Positions 46,765-54,937 of a stretch of DNA of 64,000 bases are shown here, in pieces (positions within the stretch are counted from its first letter, which is position 1; every line of letters starts with the position of its first letter). The notes under the pieces are model-generated. The model was not told where the DNA came from, made no database searches, and saw only the letters and a list, made by a program, of their open reading frames with translations. The stretch comes from an uncultured Dysgonomonas sp. (GTDB taxonomy: Bacteria > Bacteroidota > Bacteroidia > Bacteroidales > Dysgonomonadaceae). A program made the translations under genes and the position numbers. The stretch lies in contig NZ_LT599032.1 in assembly GCF_900079725.1 (NCBI RefSeq), forward strand, positions 2,316,253 through 2,380,252, read 5' to 3'.

Positions 46765-48012
46765 ATGAAAAAACTAATTTACATACTATTATTACCACTC
46801 ATTCTCGGAAGTTGCCAGCCGAAAGAATCCTCGCCGGACAATACAGGGCGATTTCTGCGTGTGGACGGGCCTAACCTGATAAAACCGAATGGGGAAAAAT
46901 TCCTTATACAGGGGATTAATCTGGGTAACTGGCTCAACCCGGAAGGCTATATGTTTTTCTTCGGGTCAGAAGCAGCCTCTTACAGGACGATCAACGAGGC
47001 TTTCTGCGAAATGGTAGGGCCGGATTTTACCAAACAGTTTTGGAAAGAATTTAAGAGGAACTATATTACGGAAGATGATATTAAATATATAAAACAGACA
47101 GGAATGAACTCCATAAGGATACCGTTCCATTACAAGCTGTTTACAAACGAAGACTATATGGGACTGGATTCTTCACATGACGGATTCGAACTTATCGACC
47201 AGGTAGTGGAATGGTGCCGTCAGCAAAACCTATATGTCATACTGGATATGCACGACGCTCCGGGCGGACAAACCGGGGATAATATAGATGACAGTTATGG
47301 CTTTCCCTGGCTGATGACGGACGAAGGCAGCAAGGCTCAATTTTGTGATATATGGAAGAATGTGGCTTCACACTATGCAAACGACACGATAATTTTAGGT
47401 TACGACTTGCTGAATGAGCCTATCGCACACTACTTTATGGAAGGTAATGCACACCTGAACGATTCACTGGAGCCTCTTTACAAAAGATGCGTGGAAGCAA
47501 TCCGTACAGTTGACAAAAACCATATTGTCCTTCTTGGCGGTGCGCAGTGGAACGGCAATTTCAGTATATTCAAAGACTCTAAGTTCGACGACAAGCTGAT
47601 GTATACCTGTCACCGTTACTGGTGCGACACATTACAGGCTAACATTCAGGACTTTGTACAATTCAGGGATAGTGTGAACTTACCTATATATATGGGCGAA
47701 ACAGGAGAAAACACACATGAGTGGATAGCCGGATGGACCCGCCTGATGGAGCGCAATAACATAGGATGGCACTACTGGCCATATAAAAAAATGGTGCCTA
47801 ACAGTTGTATGGTAACCATACCTAAACCCGAAAATTGGGATCTTATATCGGAATATACCAAACAAGACAGAAGCACTTTCGAGAAGATACGCAAAGTTAG
47901 ACCAGATCAGGAATCGGTAAAAAAAGCAATGACAGATTTGCTGGAAAACATGAAGTTTAAGAACTGTACCAAAAATGAAGGATATACCCGAGCAATGGGA
48001 ATGAAACCATAA
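46765..48012 (+). CDS. GH5 beta-glucanase/exo-glucosidase-type lipoprotein
   Basis: 415 residues. Lipobox LILGSC, with QPKESSPDN after it. The GH5 barrel starts GINLGNWLNPEGYMF and shows MNSIRIPFHYKLF, LDMHDAPGG, acid/base Glu218 in LLNEPIAH and nucleophile Glu312 in YMGETGEN. The GINLGNWL start resembles fungal exo-beta-1,3-glucanase relatives within GH5. Adjacent to the beta-glucan PUL but separated by a terminator and a repeat-filled gap of 346 bases, so it may have its own promoter. It probably trims beta-gluco-oligosaccharides. It ends with an intrinsic terminator at 48068-48098. Confidence 0.9.
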   Translation: MKKLIYILLLPLILGSCQPKESSPDNTGRFLRVDGPNLIKPNGEKFLIQGINLGNWLNPEGYMFFFGSEAASYRTINEAFCEMVGPDFTKQFWKEFKRNYITEDDIKYIKQTGMNSIRIPFHYKLFTNEDYMGLDSSHDGFELIDQVVEWCRQQNLYVILDMHDAPGGQTGDNIDDSYGFPWLMTDEGSKAQFCDIWKNVASHYANDTIILGYDLLNEPIAHYFMEGNAHLNDSLEPLYKRCVEAIRTVDKNHIVLLGGAQWNGNFSIFKDSKFDDKLMYTCHRYWCDTLQANIQDFVQFRDSVNLPIYMGETGENTHEWIAGWTRLMERNNIGWHYWPYKKMVPNSCMVTIPKPENWDLISEYTKQDRSTFEKIRKVRPDQESVKKAMTDLLENMKFKNCTKNEGYTRAMGMKP

Positions 48013-48067
48013 AATAAAATGAGGTTCTTCACTTAAAGTGATGGGTTCATGTTAGATGAAGATTGGG

Positions 48068-48100
48068 AAGGGATTGTCTATAACGTAGGCAATCCCTTTT
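48068..48100 (+). terminator. intrinsic terminator after the GH5 gene
   Basis: Perfect 9-base arms AAGGGATTG and CAATCCCTT around a 13-base loop, followed by TTC, 56 bases after the stop codon. Confidence 0.65.
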
Positions 48101-48120
48101 CTTATGAATATATTTGGAAA

Positions 48121-48341
48121 AGCTTTATCTATATATAGCTTTTAGCCGTTAGCTATTAGCTTATAGCTCTTTGAAGTTTTGGAATAAGTAGTAAGTTATA
48201 TGAGATACAAGTAAACAAGACATGAAATACAAGTTGCTAACTGATGACTGTTCACTAATGAGATGCTTCGCTCTGTTCAGCAAGACAAACTAATTATTAA
48301 TTTTTCATTCTTAATTATTAATTGTTTTTCCGTGTTACCCT
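48121..48341 (+). repeat. 230-bp mosaic repeat, copy A
   Basis: Begins AGCTTTATCTATATATAGC, continues through TTATAGCTCTTTGAAG, GGAATAAGTAGTAAGTTATA and TTGCTAACTGATGACTG, and ends with TAATTATTAA and CCGTGTTACC. The reverse complements of 52754-52981 and 59326-59558 have the same order of blocks. In this copy the middle GTAAC-rich block is replaced by a REP-like tail (GCTTCGCTCTGTTCAGCAAG). Its right end overlaps the 3' end of the convergent gene at 48335. Confidence 0.75.
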
Positions 48342-48694
48342 TTATTGTCCTCTTGTTCTTTCTTATACGCCATCGACATGGCTATGGCAGCATATAATGT
48401 AAGGAGAGCTGCAATGAGCATCGTAACTACCCACCCGTTTATATTCATGAACAGAAGTACAGTAGATGCAACCATAAGCAATACGGCGAATATCTGGATA
48501 TTGAAAAGCCGTTTACCGCGAAGGCTCTTGCCGGGATATGGAGTAATGACAGTAGTAGCGGCAAAACCGATTACACCTACAACCATTACATATTTGGCAA
48601 TAGCAGCATCGAAGTAATAAATGATAGCAGCAAGAAGAATAAGGAGAGCCGATATCTGGAAAATGGAGTTCTTTAGTTTTGGATTTATTTTCAT
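48335..48694 (-). CDS. small hydrophobic membrane protein of unknown function
   Basis: 119 residues with about four membrane segments arranged as two hairpins (SALLILLAAIIYYF, VMVVGVIGFAATTVI, IFAVLLMVASTVLLFM, VVTMLIAALLTLYAA), a basic loop between the pairs (YPGKSLRGKRL), and a charged C-terminus (KKEQEDNKG). I do not recognise a function. It lies 8 bases after the ftsB-like gene on the same strand, so it is probably co-transcribed with that cell-division gene. Its last codons overlap the end of a dispersed repeat, so the exact C-terminus may vary between strains. Confidence 0.75.
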   Translation of the reverse strand: MKINPKLKNSIFQISALLILLAAIIYYFDAAIAKYVMVVGVIGFAATTVITPYPGKSLRGKRLFNIQIFAVLLMVASTVLLFMNINGWVVTMLIAALLTLYAAIAMSMAYKKEQEDNKG

Positions 48695-48702
48695 CAGTGG
48701 AT

Positions 48703-49005
48703 TTATTCTATAAGGAAAACGTCCTCATCGGGTTTCTTCATCAGGTAATTCTCCCTGGCAAACTTCTCAATACGGTCTTTATCCGACTGAAGTTCCTGCA
48801 ATTTTTGCTTATCTTCGATTGTTTTATTGCGATAATGCTCGATCTGGCTGTTAAGCTCCATGATCTTGGCATCGTAACTAAAACGGGCAAAAATACTGCT
48901 CTCGCTTATAAAGAAGCCAAATATAATGATAACCAGAATTATAAGTAGTTGAACTTTTGTATATCTGGATATAAGATAGTTGAATGCTGATTTCAGAATA
49001 GCCAT
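48703..49005 (-). CDS. FtsB/DivIC-family septum-formation initiator protein
   Basis: 100 residues. A single N-terminal membrane helix (LLIILVIIIFGFFI, about 20-34) is followed by a coiled coil (LNSQIEHYRNKTIEDKQKLQ) and the family C-terminal segment IEKFARENYLMKKPDEDVFLI. FtsB/DivIC proteins bridge early and late divisome components at the septum. Divergent from xerD, with back-to-back promoter elements in the 82-base gap. Naming it ftsB or divIC would need phylogeny, so no symbol is given. Confidence 0.88.
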   Translation of the reverse strand: MAILKSAFNYLISRYTKVQLLIILVIIIFGFFISESSIFARFSYDAKIMELNSQIEHYRNKTIEDKQKLQELQSDKDRIEKFARENYLMKKPDEDVFLIE

Positions 49006-49052
49006 AAGTTGAAAAGAGATTAAGTCAATACTGTTTGATTAAACTCACATTG

Positions 49053-49068
49053 CAAAGATATATATTTG
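49053..49068. promoter_or_regulatory. back-to-back -7 elements of the ftsB-like and xerD genes
   Basis: Minus strand TATCTTTG (49060-49053) directly abuts plus strand TATATTTG (49061-49068). Both fit TAnnTTTG. A TTTG at 49034-49037 lies 23 bases before the plus element, slightly longer than ideal. The two promoters may compete for polymerase. Confidence 0.5.
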
Positions 49069-49087
49069 TACTTATATTCAAGTATCG

Positions 49088-49987
49088 ATGGAAACAAAAG
49101 ATAACATAATAAAGAAATACAGGAACTATTTATTGCTGGAAAAGTCTCTTTCTCCCAATTCGATAGATGCATATATGACCGATCTGGATAAGCTTTCCGG
49201 CTTTCTGGAAAACGAAGTACTGAAAGCGGAAGAGGTGAAACTCGACGATTTGCAGCAGTTCATCGCCCAGCTTTACGATTTAGGAATCAATGCCCGGTCA
49301 GTAGCCCGCATTATATCGGGCATAAAATCGTTCTATAATTTTCTGGTTTTGGATGGCTATATGCAGGCAGATCCCACAGAACTTCTGGAAACGCCGAAAA
49401 TAGGATTAAAGCTACCGACTGTACTATCACTTGATGAAATAGAAAAGCTGATGTCTGTAATTGACCTCTCCACAAAAGAGGGGCAACGCAACAGGGCTAT
49501 CCTGGAAGTCCTCTATAGCTGTGGCTTGCGTATATCGGAACTTACGAAGCTGAAATTCTCTGATCTGTTTTTCGATGAAGGTTTTATAAAGGTGGAGGGG
49601 AAAGGTAGCAAGCAACGGCTCGTACCCATCTCTCATACTGCAATAAATGAAATCGAAAAATATCTGTACTACCGAAGGGAAATGGACATAAAGAAAGGAT
49701 CGGAAGACATTCTCTTCCTAAGCAAGAGAGGGACAGCCATTTCCCGCATCATGGTGTTCCATTTTATAAAGCAATATGCAGATCAGGCCGGAATAAAAAA
49801 GACAATTAGCCCTCATACTTTCCGGCATTCATTTGCCACACATTTGCTCGAAGGGGGAGCTAATATACGGGCTATACAGTTGATGCTGGGCCATGAGAAA
49901 ATCACAACAACCGAGATATATACTCATATGGACAGAGAATATCTTCGCCAGGAAATAATAGAACATCATCCTCGCAATAAAAAATGA
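49088..49987 (+). CDS. xerD: site-specific tyrosine recombinase XerD-like
   Basis: 299 residues, the usual Xer length. N-terminal SAM-like core-binding domain (about 5-90) and catalytic domain with the full set of active-site residues: Arg148 (CGLRISEL), Lys172 (GKGSKQR), His243 and Arg246 (HTFRHSFATHLL), His269 (LGHE) and Tyr278 (EIYTHM). It resolves chromosome dimers with a XerC partner at the division septum, and its neighbour is a divisome gene. No sign of a mobile element, so this is a core gene, not an integrase. Whether xerC or xerD is the better label is not settled by sequence alone. Confidence 0.9.
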   Translation: METKDNIIKKYRNYLLLEKSLSPNSIDAYMTDLDKLSGFLENEVLKAEEVKLDDLQQFIAQLYDLGINARSVARIISGIKSFYNFLVLDGYMQADPTELLETPKIGLKLPTVLSLDEIEKLMSVIDLSTKEGQRNRAILEVLYSCGLRISELTKLKFSDLFFDEGFIKVEGKGSKQRLVPISHTAINEIEKYLYYRREMDIKKGSEDILFLSKRGTAISRIMVFHFIKQYADQAGIKKTISPHTFRHSFATHLLEGGANIRAIQLMLGHEKITTTEIYTHMDREYLRQEIIEHHPRNKK

Positions 49988-50017
49988 ACCTCCAAGTTTA
50001 TTAATATATTTTTATTA

Positions 50018-50025
50018 TATCTTTG
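50018..50025 (+). promoter_or_regulatory. candidate -7 promoter element of the DUF3332-like gene
   Basis: TATCTTTG fits TAnnTTTG 34 bases before the chosen start codon. TTTA (49997-50000) could be a degenerate upstream element. Confidence 0.45.
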
Positions 50026-50058
50026 TTCAGATGTTTAATTAATCACAAGCACAATTTT

Positions 50059-50604
50059 ATGAAAAAGAGATTCTTTTCAGTGGCTGCAATAGCTCTTGCA
50101 GGAACACTACTATTCAGCTCATGTATTGGTTCATTCAATCTTTCGAAGAAAGTATTGGCATGGAACCAGACTATAGACAATAAGTTCGTTAACGAGGTTG
50201 TATTCGTTGCATTATGGATCGTACCTGTGTATGAGGTTTGTATGCTGGCCGATATCCTGGTTATCAACTCCATTGAATTCTGGTCGGGTGAGAATCCTGT
50301 TGAAGCGGGGATTGTAAAAAAGGTTCAGGGTGAAAACGGAGTTTATACCGTTGAAACACTGGATAACGGATACAATATCAAGAATGAAGAAGGACAGGAA
50401 ATGGAACTTGTTTATGACAAGACTACCAATACCTGGAGTGCAGTCGCTAATGGCGAATCAACCAAGGTTCTTAAATTCGAAGACGAAAAGAATGCTATCG
50501 TCTATCTTCCAAATGGAAAAGAACAAAAGGTGGAACTTTCCAACGATGGAGTTCTTGCTTTTCGTCAATCCATTGAAAATGCAGTATTCGTTGCAGCAAA
50601 ATAA
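50059..50604 (+). CDS. small lipoprotein resembling DUF3332
   Basis: 181 residues from the ATG at 50059; the frame runs back to a TTG at 50023 that overlaps the promoter and is not needed. Lipoprotein signal with Cys (LLFSSCIGSFNLSKKVLAWN), then a hydrophobic segment (VVFVALWIVPVYEVCMLADI), and a beta-rich C-terminal half (YDKTTNTWSAVANGESTKVLKFED). The FNLSKKVLAWN segment and overall layout match small Bacteroidota proteins annotated DUF3332; the function is unknown. It is a single gene with its own promoter and a strong bidirectional terminator downstream. Confidence 0.85.
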   Translation: MKKRFFSVAAIALAGTLLFSSCIGSFNLSKKVLAWNQTIDNKFVNEVVFVALWIVPVYEVCMLADILVINSIEFWSGENPVEAGIVKKVQGENGVYTVETLDNGYNIKNEEGQEMELVYDKTTNTWSAVANGESTKVLKFEDEKNAIVYLPNGKEQKVELSNDGVLAFRQSIENAVFVAAK

Positions 50605-50629
50605 GATCGGATAATCATTCTTAAATTAT

Positions 50630-50663
50630 AACCGCCCCATACTAAATCATAGTCGGGGCGGTT
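50630..50663. terminator. bidirectional terminator between DUF3332-like and sialate esterase genes
   Basis: Perfect GC-rich 9-base arms AACCGCCCC and GGGGCGGTT with a 16-base loop, T-run TTTCTTT on the plus side and A/T-rich flank on the minus side. It sits between convergent genes. Confidence 0.85.
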
Positions 50664-50683
50664 TCTTTATCCTTGATAATCTT

Positions 50684-52621
50684 TTAATCTCTTTGTGTAA
50701 TTCCTTTCAGACTGTCTGTCCTGAATGGAGCAGCAGGAAATCCTTCCGAATTGAACAAGTTTACATCCGGATTATTAGACCAGCTGTAACGAACAGATAC
50801 AGGCTTAGATATATTATCGGAATAGACAATAACCTTATCTCCCTCAATATAAGTTTTAGCCCACACAAACTTGTTATCTGCTCCGGCGATTGCAAATCCT
50901 TCTATGTAACCGTATTTGCTTGTAGATTTGAGCCCTTTTCCTATATTGTTGAAATGGATGGTAGCCTTATTGCCATTTATTTCCATCGATTTGAATGTAG
51001 GACCGGAATAGATTACCGTTTTGCCGTAATCTTTGTTCAAAGCATTCAAGGCTAAGCGAAGTCCCACATCCTGCTTGTTACGAGGATGGATATCGTTGGC
51101 TTCCCCTATATCTGTAATCACTGCCTCACCTGTCTTTGGTAGAGATAAGGTCATACTTTGAGCTTCCCGTAATTCAGCCCAGTTACTATCCTGAGGAACA
51201 TCGTCTTTTGCCATAAAATTGGCCAGTTGTACCCAGTAGAATGGAAACTCATAACCCCATTTTGTTCTCCAGTCTGTAATCATATTCGGGAAGAGCGTAC
51301 GGTAATTATAAGCCTGTCCTGCGTTATTCTCTCCCTGATACCAGATAGCACCCTTAATGGCATATTGAATAATCGGATTTATCATTGCATTGTAGAGCAG
51401 GGATGAATACATATTCGGAGAAAATTCTACATAGTTGAAAGCTTTATTGCTTACCGCTACCTTGTACAACCATTCTCCGGCCAAAGGATATGACTTTCCA
51501 CCGGCATCCAGAGTAAGCTCTTCAGGTTTTCCATATAAGCCACCGCCACCGGCATTATCCACAACTTTTACCGTTATGATATTTTGTCCTGCTTTAAGGA
51601 CATTTGCCGGAACTGTATACAAACGATTGATATTATGTCCGTTCGTCTCTCCAACTTTGATCCCGTTTATCCATGTTACATCATTATCATCGATAGGGCC
51701 TAGCTGTATTGTTCCGGATTTTCCTTCAACACTCTCCGGAAGTGTGAGAGTGTATCTGAACCATAAAATACCATCTACAGCAGCTAATTCTCCATCCCAA
51801 AGTTTCGGTACCTGCATTTTCTCCCATGTGCTTGTATTGAGAGAAGGATTAAACCATGATTCCACTATTCCGGGGTCATTAAGCATAGCTTGAGTAAATG
51901 CTTTTTTCCCCTCTTCGCTTTCTTTAGCAAATTTGTCAAAATCTGTGATATTAAGAGCCTTGTATCGTTCTTTAAAGATATCACCCAACTTACTAAAAGA
52001 TTCGGGACTAGTCCATGTTTCTATATCTGTACCTCCCCACGATGAATTAATTATTCCAATCGGAACATTCAGTTCCTGATACAATTTGCGGGCAAAGAAG
52101 TACGCAACAGCTGAGAAATCACCTACAGTTGCAGGAGAGCATACCTCCCATGAACCATTAAGATCAGATTTAGGTTTCATATTCAAATCTTTCACAACAT
52201 TGAATGCACGTATTTCAGGAAAATCGGCATTGCTGATCTCTGATTTCGCATTCATCGAGCTTTTTACCTGCCATTCCATATTCGACTGTCCGGAACAGAG
52301 CCAGACCTCTCCGATAAGAATATTTTTAAAGGTAATACTATTATTTTTCCCTTTCACCTGCATAGTGTATGGTCCTCCGTGAGACACAGGCGTTAACAAT
52401 ATAGTCCAATTGCCGTTTTTATCGGCTTTTACCTTTTTTTGCTGATCGAGAAAACTTATTTCTACCGTTTCATTCTTATCAGCCCAGCCCCATACCTTTA
52501 TGGGCTTATCACGTTGGAGCACCATATTATCTGAAAATATGCGAGGTAGTTTCACTTCTGCATGCAGAACAGAAAAAGTAATGCTAAAAAAACAAATGAG
52601 AAAAGTGAGATTTTTTTTCAT
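50684..52621 (-). CDS. sialate O-acetylesterase-family carbohydrate esterase
   Basis: 645 residues with a signal peptide (MKKNLTFLICFFSITFSVLHAE). SGNH-type esterase: nucleophile Ser113 in LCSGQSNMEW, a second block GAIWYQGENNAGQAYNYR, and the catalytic His in DIHPRNKQDVG. Between about residues 235 and 385 a GH2-type jelly-roll domain is inserted (TLPESVEGKSGTIQLGPIDD, TWINGIKVGETNG), as is usual for this family. It removes acetyl groups from sialic acid or, in many Bacteroidota, from plant glycans such as xylan. No PUL genes adjoin it, so the substrate cannot be deduced. It stands alone between repeats and a terminator. Confidence 0.92.
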   Translation of the reverse strand: MKKNLTFLICFFSITFSVLHAEVKLPRIFSDNMVLQRDKPIKVWGWADKNETVEISFLDQQKKVKADKNGNWTILLTPVSHGGPYTMQVKGKNNSITFKNILIGEVWLCSGQSNMEWQVKSSMNAKSEISNADFPEIRAFNVVKDLNMKPKSDLNGSWEVCSPATVGDFSAVAYFFARKLYQELNVPIGIINSSWGGTDIETWTSPESFSKLGDIFKERYKALNITDFDKFAKESEEGKKAFTQAMLNDPGIVESWFNPSLNTSTWEKMQVPKLWDGELAAVDGILWFRYTLTLPESVEGKSGTIQLGPIDDNDVTWINGIKVGETNGHNINRLYTVPANVLKAGQNIITVKVVDNAGGGGLYGKPEELTLDAGGKSYPLAGEWLYKVAVSNKAFNYVEFSPNMYSSLLYNAMINPIIQYAIKGAIWYQGENNAGQAYNYRTLFPNMITDWRTKWGYEFPFYWVQLANFMAKDDVPQDSNWAELREAQSMTLSLPKTGEAVITDIGEANDIHPRNKQDVGLRLALNALNKDYGKTVIYSGPTFKSMEINGNKATIHFNNIGKGLKSTSKYGYIEGFAIAGADNKFVWAKTYIEGDKVIVYSDNISKPVSVRYSWSNNPDVNLFNSEGFPAAPFRTDSLKGITQRD

Positions 52622-52753
52622 AATGTAAATTGATATTAGATAATGTAAAATAAGTACTAAATAATTATTTTACCAAATACATAATAAGCATATTTAAAGT
52701 AAACTCCGTTAAATATTTGATATTTGTATATATCAAGAATCAGAAAAAGTAAA

Positions 52754-52981
52754 AGGTAACACGGAAAGCAATTAATAATTAAGAATGAATAATTAACAAT
52801 TTTTTCCCTCGTAACCCGTAACTGCCCGACGGGCGAAGTAACTCGTAAATAATTTTACAGTCATCAGTTAGCAACTCGTATCTTGTGTCTCGTCTACTCG
52901 TATCTCATATAACTTTCAACTTTCTACTTATCCCAATACTTCAAAGAACGCTAAACTATCAGCTATATCCTATAGATAAAG
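52754..52981 (-). repeat. 230-bp mosaic repeat, copy B (reverse orientation)
   Basis: Near-identical by eye to 59326-59558. Blocks in order: GGTAAC, TAATTAAGAATGAATAATTA, GTAACCCGTAACTGCCCG then GACGGGCGAAGTAACTCGTA, AGTCATCAGTTAGCAAC, CGTATCTCATATAACTTTC, ACTTCAAAGA, TATAGATAAAG. The GCCC/GGGC stem is kept while its loop differs from copy C (GAC against GCA). It fills most of the 460-base gap 52622-53081, which has no gene. Confidence 0.8.
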
Positions 52982-53081
52982 ATATTCAAGAAAGATAGGC
53001 CTATTTTATATATAATCGCCCTCAAAGTAATTTTCCAGTCTGATATATTCTTTCTAATTTTATTTCTCATAATTAAACAAT

Positions 53082-53576
53082 ATGCTACGGGATTTTGCAG
53101 CTATAGATTTTGAAACCGCCAACGAGCAAATGTCAAGTGTTTGCAGTGTGGGTATCGTAATTGTCCGGAACGGAATTATCTGTGACCGCTTCTATAGCCT
53201 TATACAACCGGAACCAAATTATTATACTTACGGAAACAGCAATGTACATGGCCTTACATATGAGGATACTATAAATGCTGATATTTTCTCAAAAGTATGG
53301 ATGCGGATAGAGCCTTTAATTGGAGAACTGCCCTTGGTAGCCCACAATAAAGGATTTGATGAAACCTGCCTGAAAGCCGTATTTAAGACCTATCGAATGG
53401 ATTATCCCGATTACAGGTTTTATTGCACGCTGGCCGCATCGAGGCGTCAGCTACGTCATCTGCCCAACCATCAATTACATACCGTAGCCGATGACTGCGG
53501 ATATATACTTACAAACCATCATAATGCACTTGCCGACGCTGAATCCTGTGCAGAAATTGCTTTACAGTTATTATAA
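53082..53576 (+). CDS. DEDDh-family 3'-5' exonuclease (DNA polymerase III epsilon-like)
   Basis: 164 residues, a minimal exonuclease domain. The acidic residues are present: Asp9 and Glu11 in FAAIDFETAN, the VAHNKGFDETCL block, and the catalytic His with the last Asp in HHNALADAESCAEIA. It lacks the polymerase-binding tail of a replicative epsilon subunit, so it is more likely a stand-alone repair or RNA-trimming exonuclease. Single gene in front of the NYN-LOTUS gene, 122 bases apart. Confidence 0.9.
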   Translation: MLRDFAAIDFETANEQMSSVCSVGIVIVRNGIICDRFYSLIQPEPNYYTYGNSNVHGLTYEDTINADIFSKVWMRIEPLIGELPLVAHNKGFDETCLKAVFKTYRMDYPDYRFYCTLAASRRQLRHLPNHQLHTVADDCGYILTNHHNALADAESCAEIALQLL

Positions 53577-53698
53577 AACCATGCATTTCGTGCATGATGA
53601 TTACACCTGAAAATGAAAGCCTGAAAATGTTTTTCATAAAAAGACAAGCAACATTTTTCAAAAAACCGTATATTTGATAATAACTAACAATTGAATAT

Positions 53699-54454
53699 AT
53701 GGTTCCAAAATCGGATATGAAGCTGGCAGTCCTTATAGATGCCGATAATATACCCTACTCCAATATAAAAGGTATGCTCGACGAAATAACCAAGTTCGGA
53801 ATACCAACCATTAAGCGCATCTATGGCGATTGGACAAAACCTTCTGTCTCGGGATGGAAACAACCCTTGCTCGAACATGCCATAACCCCGATACAACAAT
53901 ATAGCTACACTACAGGAAAAAATGCAACAGACTCTGCTATGATCATAGACGCAATGGATATATTGCATAGCGACAAGGTCGACGGTTTTTGTCTTGTATC
54001 CAGCGACAGTGACTTCACCCGCCTGGCGGTACGATTGAGAGAATCCGGTATGTTCGTTCTCGGATTAGGCGAAAAAAAGACTCCTAATCCTTTTATCGTA
54101 GCCTGTGACAAATTCATTTACATAGAAATACTTGAGAATTCGGATAACCAGCAGAACACGCAATCACCCGGAACATCGACAGAAACCAAGGGCAATAATA
54201 TCGAACCTGTAAATAAAAAACTTATCCAACTACTCAAAAGCACAATACGTGATGTAGCTGATGATGATGGTTGGGCATATCTCGGCGAGGTCGGTAACCT
54301 GATCATCAAGAAGCGTCCCGATTTCGACTCACGTAACTATGGCTTCCCAAAACTAACCCCTCTGATAAAATCGCAGAAAAAGGTTTTTGAAATAGATGAA
54401 CGTGACATAGACAAAAGCCGAACAAAGCTCATTTACGTGAAAATAAAAGAATAG
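53699..54454 (+). CDS. NYN-domain nuclease-like protein with C-terminal LOTUS/OST-HTH domain
   Basis: 251 residues. Residues ~7-145 form a NYN/PIN-like domain with the acidic site AVLIDADNIPYSNI, ATDSAMIIDAMDIL and LVSSDSDFTRLAVRLRESG. After a Ser/Thr/Asn linker (~150-170), residues ~172-250 form an OST-HTH/LOTUS-type domain (LIQLLKSTIRDVADDDGWAY, RNYGFPKLTPLIK). The combination is found in bacteria and in RNA-metabolism proteins of animals; NYN domains cut RNA and LOTUS domains bind RNA, including G-quadruplexes. The start at 53699 or Met7 (53717) is equally possible. RNA-processing function is inferred from the family. Confidence 0.88.
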   Translation: MVPKSDMKLAVLIDADNIPYSNIKGMLDEITKFGIPTIKRIYGDWTKPSVSGWKQPLLEHAITPIQQYSYTTGKNATDSAMIIDAMDILHSDKVDGFCLVSSDSDFTRLAVRLRESGMFVLGLGEKKTPNPFIVACDKFIYIEILENSDNQQNTQSPGTSTETKGNNIEPVNKKLIQLLKSTIRDVADDDGWAYLGEVGNLIIKKRPDFDSRNYGFPKLTPLIKSQKKVFEIDERDIDKSRTKLIYVKIKE

Positions 54455-54937
54455 AATTCTTCTAAATTTTATAGCTTTGATATCGTTGAATAAATATTTA
54501 CTGTTTTTATTCAACAGCACATCATTTGTTTTCTTGTAACTTGCAACAACCCACAGACAAAGTAACTTATGATTATTTTGTTAAAACCTGACATATCTGA
54601 CACTTTTGCACAGTTTTCATAATATCAATTTCCGCTTCTTAATCCGTTAATTTTCAAATTTTCTTCAACTCTCTCATAGAATTCAAAGACTGCCTGCATT
54701 AACATATTTGCTCATTGATATATTCATCAATCGGTGCATTAAAATAATATAGATAATTGGTTTAGGAAAAAATATGAGAATAAGGAATCTTAGTGGCAAA
54801 AGTCGAGAATTGATCAGGTTTACAAATGTTATAATATTATAAAATATGTAACAGAGCCTTTAGCCAGCCCTGCTTCCAGCATTATTTTCCGTATATTGTG
54901 AAAAATCAACAAAATATATCAAATTTTTAACATTAAG
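54455..54937. other. 483-base gene-free gap
   Basis: After the NYN-LOTUS gene there is a weak hairpin (GTTGAATAAA 54485-54494 with TTTATTCAAC 54506-54515). The rest is AT-rich with scattered fragments of the intergenic repeats (for example TTGTAACTTGCAACAA near 54534). The stretch 54700-54937 could hold a long leader of the radical SAM gene, but I see no clear promoter, RNA element or small gene. Confidence 0.5.

Noticed and set aside
49088-49987. Tyrosine recombinase as sign of an integrated element
   Set aside because: Length, complete Xer residue set and neighbouring divisome gene fit the chromosomal XerC/D system; no att-like repeats or phage genes are nearby.
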